Source: Kitasatospora sp. MAP12-44 (GTDB lineage: Bacteria > Actinomycetota > Actinomycetes > Streptomycetales > Streptomycetaceae). Taken from it: a stretch of 64,000 nucleotides of DNA. The notes under the pieces were generated by a model that ran no database searches, had not been told where the DNA came from, and was given only the letters and a program-made list of their open reading frames with translations. Positions 59,034 to 64,000 of this stretch are shown here, one piece after another (positions within the stretch are counted from its first letter, which is position 1; each line of letters opens with the position of its first letter). Where the stretch lies: positions 6,138,001-6,202,000 of the forward strand of contig NZ_JARZAE010000004.1 in the NCBI RefSeq assembly GCF_029892095.1, in the 5' to 3' direction. The translations under genes and the position numbers were made by a program.

Positions 59034-59639
59034 CTATGCGAAGCTTCGCTTTGCCACATGCTCCAGCACCGCCAGGTCCATCGGCGTCACCTGGACCGTG
59101 GCGAACGCCCCGATCCGTACCGTACGGGTGGCCCGCAGCCGCCGCGCGATGGCGCCCACGGGTGTATCGCCGCGCTCCGACAGCGTGTACGGCCCGGCGA
59201 GCAGCTCGGGCGCCCCCGGCCCCTGGCGCCAGCGGATCGCCCCGCCGCCCGCGGCCGGTGCCTCGAGCAGCAGCACGCCGAGCCGCGGCCGCTCCCCGTC
59301 CGTCCGCACCGCCCGCGCGAACAGCGTGACGCCGGCGCCCAGTTCGGCGATGTCCAACTCGGCCGACCGCGCCGGGATCACCCCCAGCTTCACCAGCACC
59401 CCGTCCGCCCGCCGCCGCAGCATCGCCGACGTGGGCAGCGCCCCCGCCACCGCCTGCTGCCACCGCCGCGGCAACGCCGCCTGCAGCACACCGAGCAGCA
59501 CCAGCCCGCCGACGAACTCCACCAGCACCAGCAGCAGCCAGGCGCCGTCGGACAGCCCGAAGAGGTTCGGGTTGAGCACCGTCCCCACCAGGATCTGGGC
59601 GAAGACGATGGTGTAGCCGATTCGTATCAACGTCCCCAT
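59034..59639 (-). CDS. hypothetical membrane protein
   Basis: 201 residues from ATG 59639. Two N-terminal hydrophobic helices (IGYTIVFAQILVGTVL, WLLLVLVEFVGGLVLLGVLQ) precede a soluble ~130-residue domain (AMLRRRADGVLVKLGVIPAR, LDIAELGAGVTLFARAVRTD, RIGAFATVQVTPMDLAVLEH). Repeats of CCCATGGCCAC upstream near 59653-59685 provide several in-frame ATGs. No family recognised; not obviously part of the phosphonate locus. Confidence 0.65.
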   Translation of the reverse strand: MGTLIRIGYTIVFAQILVGTVLNPNLFGLSDGAWLLLVLVEFVGGLVLLGVLQAALPRRWQQAVAGALPTSAMLRRRADGVLVKLGVIPARSAELDIAELGAGVTLFARAVRTDGERPRLGVLLLEAPAAGGGAIRWRQGPGAPELLAGPYTLSERGDTPVGAIARRLRATRTVRIGAFATVQVTPMDLAVLEHVAKRSFA

Positions 59640-59715
59640 GAGTCTTCCTTTCCCCATGGCCACTGCAGCCCCCATGGCCACCGTCGCCGCAGCTGAACGC
59701 TAGGACACCTGCTGA

Positions 59716-60264
59716 CCGGATCGGCGCGCGGGCACCTCGTCGACGGTCGCGGCCGCCTCCACCAGCTCGCTGGTCATCGGCCGCTACTTCAACGGCGACG
59801 CCCACAGCAACCCGTTCAAGGGCGCCATCGCGGACGTCTCGGTCCTGCCGTTCGTCCCGAGCACCACCACCGGCCCGATCATCTCCGGCGTCGCGGCCAA
59901 CAAGTGCATCGACGACAACGGCGCCGGGCAGACGCTCGGCACGGTCATCCAGATGTTCGACTGCAACGGCACTCCCGCCCAGCAGTGGACCGTCAACCCC
60001 AACGGCACCCTCAACGTCATGGGTGGCTGCCTCGACAACACCAACGGCGTCTCCACCAACGGCAACCTCCTTGAGTGGTACACCTGCAACGGCACGTACA
60101 CCCAGCAGTGGATACCCCGCGCGGACGGCTCGTTCATGAACCCGGCCTCGGGCCGCTGCCTGGACGACCCGAACGCCAACGTCACCAACACCACCCGGCT
60201 GGAGATCTTCGACTGCAACGGCACGCCCGCGCAGCGCTGGACCACCGGCCTGCTGGCAAGCTGA
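59716..60264 (+). pseudogene. 3' remnant of a LamG plus ricin-type lectin protein
   Basis: An open frame without a start begins after a TGA at 59713. It reads LVIGRYFNGDAHSNPFKGAI and ADVSVLPF, the end of a LamG/concanavalin-like domain, then a ricin B-type beta-trefoil with VAANKCIDDNGAG, MFDCNGTPAQQW, YTCNGTYTQQW and FDCNGTPAQRW (QxW repeats) to a TGA at 60264. The catalytic or N-terminal part of this secreted glycan-binding protein has been lost. A short ATG-start piece from 59953 could still encode a lectin domain, but without a signal peptide. Confidence 0.75.
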
Positions 60265-60281
60265 CCCGGTAGCACCGAGTA

Positions 60282-60326
60282 CGGGGCCCGCCCGGCCTGG
60301 CACCCAGCCAGGTCGGGCGGGCCCCG
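60282..60326. terminator. hairpin terminator
   Basis: A 19-bp stem (CGGGGCCCGCCCGGCCTGG with its complement, one wobble pair) and 7-nt loop followed by CCCCGTTTT. It lies between the convergent lectin remnant and the tmpAB-like gene. Confidence 0.88.
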
Positions 60327-60346
60327 CCCCGTTTTCCGGGAGGGCC

Positions 60347-61972
60347 TCAACCGGCCAGCAGGCCCGCCAGCAGCGGGCGGAAGTGCTCGAAGGACGGCGT
60401 CCGGGCGTCGGCCACCTTGGCCTGGTCGTCCAGGCGGCGGACGGTGACGGCGTCGGCGGCGCCCGGGAGGGCGGCGAAGGCGGCGGCCTGCTCGTCGGTC
60501 ATCGGGCCGCCCTGGACCTGAAGGGTGTACTCGGAGGCCTCGGACAGCTTGGCCCGGTAGCCGGGTTCCACCGTGCAGAGGTAGCGCTTGGCGGCCACGT
60601 GCAGGCGGACCGGCTCGGTGACCTCGGGGCCGAACCACTGGGCCAGCCAGTCGGCGCCGGTCTCGCTGTGGCGGTTGTCCGTCCCCTCCATCAACTGCCG
60701 TCCGCTGACGACTCCGTGGCTGTGCTGGTCGACGCCGTGGCCGTCGACGCTGTGCTCGTCGAACAGGTGGCCGACATCGTGCAGCAGGGCGGCGGCGACC
60801 AGTTCGTCCGGCGCCCCGGAACGCTGCGCCAGCGCGCCGGCCTGCAGCATGTGCTCGGCCATGGTGACCACCTCGCCGAGGTACTCACCGGCGCCCGCGC
60901 CCTCGAACAGCTCCTGCAGGGTGTCCAGTGCGGCGATCCGGCGGTCCAGCACGGCGAGCGTGGAGGCGAGCGAGTCGAGGTCGGCGTAGCAGCCCTGCAG
61001 GTGGCGGTGGCCGTCCTGCTCGAAGGCGGTGCGGGCGTGCAGCAGGCGGACGTTGTCGAAGATCAGGCAGTCGCCGGGGCCGAGCCGGAACTCCAGCTGG
61101 AGCTCGGGGCGCAGCGTGATCGCGGCGAACGTCCGGTAGGCGGCGTAGAAGGCGTCCAGCTCGGCGGTCGGCAGCCGCAGCGTGCCGATCGAGCGGTTGT
61201 TGAAGCGCACCTCGCGGATTCGGCCGGTGGCGTCGACCTCGATCAGCGGCCGGTCGGCGCGCAGCTCGGTGTGCCGGTCGCGGAAGGCGAAGGGGACCAG
61301 GGTGCGGGTCAGCACCGCGAAGTCCTCGGGCGCCTCGGTGCGCAGCAGGTCCGCGGCCCGGAAGCCGTCCACCAGCCCGGAGTCACCGCCGGCGGCGGCG
61401 TTCTCCAGGCAGTGCAGCAGCTGCAGGGTGGGCACGGGGTCGCGGTACGGGTTGTCGGTGTGCGGCGTGATCGCGACGCTGGTGAACGCCAGGTTGTTGG
61501 GGTCGGGCTCGACCCGGACGTCGAACAGCTCGCCGTAGTTGGTCGATCGGACGTAGCCGAAGGTCTCCGCCACCGCCAGCACCTGCCGGTCGACCGCCGG
61601 CACCCCGCGCAGCACCGCGAAGCCGAGCCGCTGCACCGCGCGCAGCACCGCCGCCTGCTCGGCGGGGTCGGTCAGGTACTCCTCCCAGGGCGCCTCGGGC
61701 AGGCCGGCGGCGAAGTCGGCGGCCTGCCACAGGCGCTTGCCCTGCTCGGTGCGGTGGTCGTCCTGGTGCGTCTGCTCCAGCCAGGACAGCGGGTAGCGCG
61801 AGCGGTGCCCGTCCGACCAGTCGATCGTCAACTGCTTCCCGTCCTGCTCCTGGTGACTGATCGTCAGATCGTCCGGGAGGTCGGTGATCTGGAACAGCTT
61901 CTGCCCGTTGCGGGGGTCGCGGCAGTCCGTGCAGGGGCAGTTGTCGCGCAGCCAGTACGGGGAGAGCGGCAT
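60347..61972 (-). CDS. fused TmpA-TmpB: 2-trimethylaminoethylphosphonate hydroxylase and HD-type C-P cleaving oxygenase
   Basis: 541 residues from ATG 61972 (AAGGA 8 nt upstream). Residues 1-340 form a gamma-butyrobetaine-hydroxylase-like Fe/2-oxoglutarate enzyme: Zn-binding NCPCTDC (Cys12, 14, 17), His171/Asp173 in ITPHTDNPYRDP and His312 in VRLLHARTAF. Residues 355-541 form a PhnZ/TmpB-like HD oxygenase: EYLGEVVTMAEHMLQAG (Tyr364, Glu367, His374), HD pair LLHDVGHLFDEHS (His398/Asp399), SETGADWL and LHVAAKRYLC. Together these would turn 2-trimethylaminoethylphosphonate into glycine betaine plus phosphate in one polypeptide. TmpA and TmpB are separate proteins in the characterised system. Operator 26 bp upstream. 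Confidence 0.87.
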   Translation of the reverse strand: MPLSPYWLRDNCPCTDCRDPRNGQKLFQITDLPDDLTISHQEQDGKQLTIDWSDGHRSRYPLSWLEQTHQDDHRTEQGKRLWQAADFAAGLPEAPWEEYLTDPAEQAAVLRAVQRLGFAVLRGVPAVDRQVLAVAETFGYVRSTNYGELFDVRVEPDPNNLAFTSVAITPHTDNPYRDPVPTLQLLHCLENAAAGGDSGLVDGFRAADLLRTEAPEDFAVLTRTLVPFAFRDRHTELRADRPLIEVDATGRIREVRFNNRSIGTLRLPTAELDAFYAAYRTFAAITLRPELQLEFRLGPGDCLIFDNVRLLHARTAFEQDGHRHLQGCYADLDSLASTLAVLDRRIAALDTLQELFEGAGAGEYLGEVVTMAEHMLQAGALAQRSGAPDELVAAALLHDVGHLFDEHSVDGHGVDQHSHGVVSGRQLMEGTDNRHSETGADWLAQWFGPEVTEPVRLHVAAKRYLCTVEPGYRAKLSEASEYTLQVQGGPMTDEQAAAFAALPGAADAVTVRRLDDQAKVADARTPSFEHFRPLLAGLLAG

Positions 61973-61997
61973 GGGTGTTCCTTCCTCGGAGGCGACG

Positions 61998-62015
61998 AAG
62001 TTGTATAGCCAACTC
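61998..62015. promoter_or_regulatory. GntR operator of the tmpAB-like gene
   Basis: AAGTTG-TATAGC-CAACTC (one arm mismatch), 26 bp upstream of the ATG. Read on the minus strand it includes a TATACA element, so a bound repressor would cover the -10 box. Confidence 0.75.
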
Positions 62016-62120
62016 TGTCGTTTGGAACACCGTGCCGGGTGGCGGTGAGGCGCGGGTGTCGGGCAGGTGAAGCGTGCGGAAACACTTCGCCCGGCGGTCT
62101 TGGTGTGCAGTCGTTGCCTC

Positions 62121-62138
62121 AAGTTGTACAGACAACTT
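62121..62138. promoter_or_regulatory. GntR operator of the EamA transporter gene
   Basis: AAGTTG-TACAGA-CAACTT, perfect 6-bp arms, 39 bp before the start of the EamA gene and overlapping where its -35 box must lie. Same dyad as at 57921. Confidence 0.8.
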
Positions 62139-62176
62139 GGCCCATATTCGTTCGAATTCGTGTAGCGTCAGCGCTC

Positions 62177-63019
62177 GTGTCCAGCTCACTGCTCGCAACT
62201 GTCCTCGCGCTGACCTCGGCCCTGATGCACGCCTCCTGGAACGCGGCGGTCAAGTCCGGCGCCGACCGCCTGACCGCCGTCGGGGTGGTCGACGCGACGG
62301 CGCTGGTGATCTGCGCGGCCGCCGCACCGTTCGTCCTGCCGCCCTCCGGCGCCGCCTGGACCTTCATCGGCCTCTCGCTGGTGCTCAACACCGTCTTCCG
62401 GCTCTGCCTGGTCCGGGCCTACCAGCTCGGCGACTTCGGCCAGATGTACCCGATCATCCGCGGCATCTCCCCACTGGCCGTCGCCGCGCTCTCCGTGCTG
62501 GTGCTGCACCAGTCGCTGACCGCCTTGGCCTGGACGGGAGTTGTGGTGATCTCCGCGGGCATCAGCAGCCTGGTGCTGGCGGGCGGCCGGGCCGGCTTCC
62601 GGCCGCTGCCCATCGCCTACGCGCTCGTCGCGGGCCTGTGCGTGGCCGGCTACACGGCCTCCGATGCCGCGGGCCTGCACACCGGCGCCGGGCTGCTGAG
62701 CTACACCGTCTACCTGTTCCTGGTCGAGAGCGTCCCGATGCCACTGATCACGGCGGCCGTCCGACGCCGCCGCGTCCTGGACTACCTGCGCACCGACTGG
62801 CGCACCGGCCTGCTCGGCGGCCTCGCCGCGCTGCTCTCCTACGTCCTGATGCTGGCCGCCCTCTCGCTGGGCGCCGTCGCCCGGGTCGAGGCGCTGCGCG
62901 AGACCAGCATCATCCTGGCCGCCGGGATCGGGGCGCTCTTCTTCAAGGAGGCGATGGGCCGCCACCGGATCGTCTGCGCGGTGATCGTCACCGGCGGCAT
63001 CGTGCTGGTGAGCATGTAA
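62177..63019 (+). CDS. EamA/DMT superfamily transporter
   Basis: 280 residues from GTG 62177, about ten helices in two EamA halves (LMHASWNAAVKSGADRLTAV ... LAGGRAGFRPLPIAYALVAG ... LRETSIILAAGIGALFFKEA). It is divergent from the tmpAB-like gene with shared operators, so it probably imports or exports a regulon metabolite such as glycine betaine or an amine. A TAGCGT hexamer at 62163-62168 lies 8 bp before the GTG, suggesting a leaderless transcript. Confidence 0.88.
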   Translation: MSSSLLATVLALTSALMHASWNAAVKSGADRLTAVGVVDATALVICAAAAPFVLPPSGAAWTFIGLSLVLNTVFRLCLVRAYQLGDFGQMYPIIRGISPLAVAALSVLVLHQSLTALAWTGVVVISAGISSLVLAGGRAGFRPLPIAYALVAGLCVAGYTASDAAGLHTGAGLLSYTVYLFLVESVPMPLITAAVRRRRVLDYLRTDWRTGLLGGLAALLSYVLMLAALSLGAVARVEALRETSIILAAGIGALFFKEAMGRHRIVCAVIVTGGIVLVSM

Positions 63020-63064
63020 GCCGTGCCGCTGATCGTCGGCGTCGCTGGTCACCGTCGTACCCGG

Positions 63065-63094
63065 CTGACGACCGCCTGGCGCGGGTCGTAGAGT
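63065..63094 (+). promoter_or_regulatory. promoter of the amidohydrolase gene, leaderless type
   Basis: -35 CTGACG (63065-63070), 18-bp spacer, -10 TAGAGT (63089-63094), and the ATG only 7 bp further on. No ribosome site is present before the ATG. This is the classical layout of leaderless transcripts in actinomycetes. Confidence 0.7.
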
Positions 63095-63101
63095 CGGGGC
63101 C

Positions 63102-64000
63102 ATGAGCGATGGCGCGGTGCTGCACATCAAGGGTCGGGTGCTGGTCGGCCCCGAGGACGTCCGGGACGAACTCTGGGTGGTGGACGGCCGGGTGGCGTAC
63201 GACCGGCCGGCCGGCGCGCGGGACGTCCGGACGGTCAGCGGCTGGGTGCTGCCCGGCCTGGTGGACGCGCACTGCCACGTCGGCCTGGACGCGCACGGCG
63301 CGGTGGACGAGGCGACCAGCGAGAAGCAGGCGCTCACCGACCGCGACACCGGCACGCTGCTGATCCGCGACGCCGGCTCGGCCGCCGACACCCGCTGGAT
63401 CGACGACCGCGAGGACCTGCCGCGGATCATCCGGGCCGGCCGCCACATCGCCCGCACCCGCCGCTACATCCGCAACTACGCGCACGAGATCGAGCCCGAG
63501 GTGCTGGCCGAGTACGTGGTCCAGGAGGCCCGGCGCGGCGACGGCTGGGTCAAGCTGGTCGGCGACTGGATCGACCGCGACCGGGGTGACCTGGCCGCCT
63601 GCTGGCCCGCCGACGCGCTGAAGGCCGCGATCGCCGCCGCCCACGCCGAGGGCGCGCGGGTCACCGCGCACTGCTTCGCCGCCGAGTCGCTGCCCGACCT
63701 GCTGGCCGCCGGGATCGACTGCGTCGAGCACGCCACCGGTCTGACCGAGGAGCTGATCCCGCAGTTCGCCGAGCGCGGCGTGGCGATCGTGCCGACCCTG
63801 GTGAACATCGCGACCTTCCCGGACCTGGCGGCCGGCGGCGAGTCCAAGTTCCCCGCCTGGTCGGCCCACATGCGACGGCTGCACGAGCGCCGCTACGACA
63901 CCGTGGGCGCCGCGTACCAGGCCGGCGTGCCGATCTTCGTCGGGACGGACGCGGGCGGCTCGCTCGCCCACGGCCTGGTCGCCCAGGAGGTCGCCGAACT
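63102..64000 (+). CDS. amidohydrolase family protein, C-terminus beyond the window
   Basis: 299 codons from ATG 63102 to the edge. Metal-dependent amidohydrolase motifs: VLPGLVDAHCHVGLDAHG (HxH), a central lysine region GDGWVKLVGDWIDRD, ARVTAHCFAAE, IDCVEHATGLTEE and FVGTDAGGSLAHG (catalytic Asp). Similar to imidazolonepropionase-like/prolidase-like enzymes that hydrolyse cyclic or peptide amides. The substrate is unknown, and no operator dyad is visible in front, so it is probably outside the phosphonate regulon. Confidence 0.9.
   Translation, partial: MSDGAVLHIKGRVLVGPEDVRDELWVVDGRVAYDRPAGARDVRTVSGWVLPGLVDAHCHVGLDAHGAVDEATSEKQALTDRDTGTLLIRDAGSAADTRWIDDREDLPRIIRAGRHIARTRRYIRNYAHEIEPEVLAEYVVQEARRGDGWVKLVGDWIDRDRGDLAACWPADALKAAIAAAHAEGARVTAHCFAAESLPDLLAAGIDCVEHATGLTEELIPQFAERGVAIVPTLVNIATFPDLAAGGESKFPAWSAHMRRLHERRYDTVGAAYQAGVPIFVGTDAGGSLAHGLVAQEVAE

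Overview
The window is a 64 kb piece of a high-GC actinomycete chromosome, most likely from the family Streptomycetaceae (Streptomyces, Kitasatospora or a relative). Reasons: strong GC bias at third codon positions, an SsgA-like sporulation protein, two WhiJ-type modules (HTH-DUF5753 regulator with DUF397), a duplicated TerD protein, many secreted phosphoesterases, GTG/TTG starts, and frequent 4-bp ATGA/GTGA stop-start overlaps. No rRNA, tRNA or CRISPR was seen. Both ends cut through genes: a DUF2071 gene on the left and an amidohydrolase on the right.

Layout. 0-6 kb: DUF2071 gene, IS5 remnant, methyltransferase, inositol monophosphatase, a WhiJ-type module with separate genes, a collapsed alpha-N-acetylglucosaminidase pseudogene, and a PadR operon whose second gene is frameshifted. 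6-20.7 kb: prfC, TerD protein, a 191-bp element with inverted ends, SsgA-like protein, secreted phosphoesterase, GAF regulator, sugar kinase, BlaI/M56 pair with two operators, DedA and PAP2 membrane proteins, then an FAD oxidoreductase and a phosphonatase-like hydrolase. 20.8-24.6 kb: four linked genes ending in an EACC1 protein and a caspase-like protease. 24.8-27.8 kb: alpha/beta hydrolase with a cysteine nucleophile plus asnB, ending in an integrase scrap. 27.9-41.9 kb: a polymorphic toxin island with a giant Rhs/HINT toxin, its probable immunity gene, a second displaced toxin-immunity cassette and a divergent giant secreted lectin-like protein. 42-45.6 kb: phospholipase C and an EEP-family phosphoesterase. 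45.7-49.5 kb: a fused WhiJ-type regulator, a DUF6247 pair, orphan genes and an IS630 scrap. 49.6-52.7 kb: GntR-ABC export operon and an MBL hydrolase. 52.7-63 kb: a probable phosphonate locus.

The strongest integrating result is a shared dyad, AAGTTG-N6-CAACTT. It occurs in front of the ABC operon and its GntR regulator (57.92 kb), in front of a TmpA-TmpB fusion enzyme (62.00 kb), in front of a divergent EamA transporter (62.12 kb) and, 39 kb away, in front of the FAD oxidoreductase/phosphonatase-like pair (18.76 kb). This predicts one split regulon for aminophosphonates, releasing glycine betaine or acetaldehyde plus phosphate.

The second strong candidate is the four-gene caspase/EACC1 module, which looks like an NTPase-poor variant of actinobacterial conflict (defence) systems. 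The third is the toxin island, where a toxin cassette and the main toxin share the end of the HINT domain, a likely recombination seam for toxin exchange.
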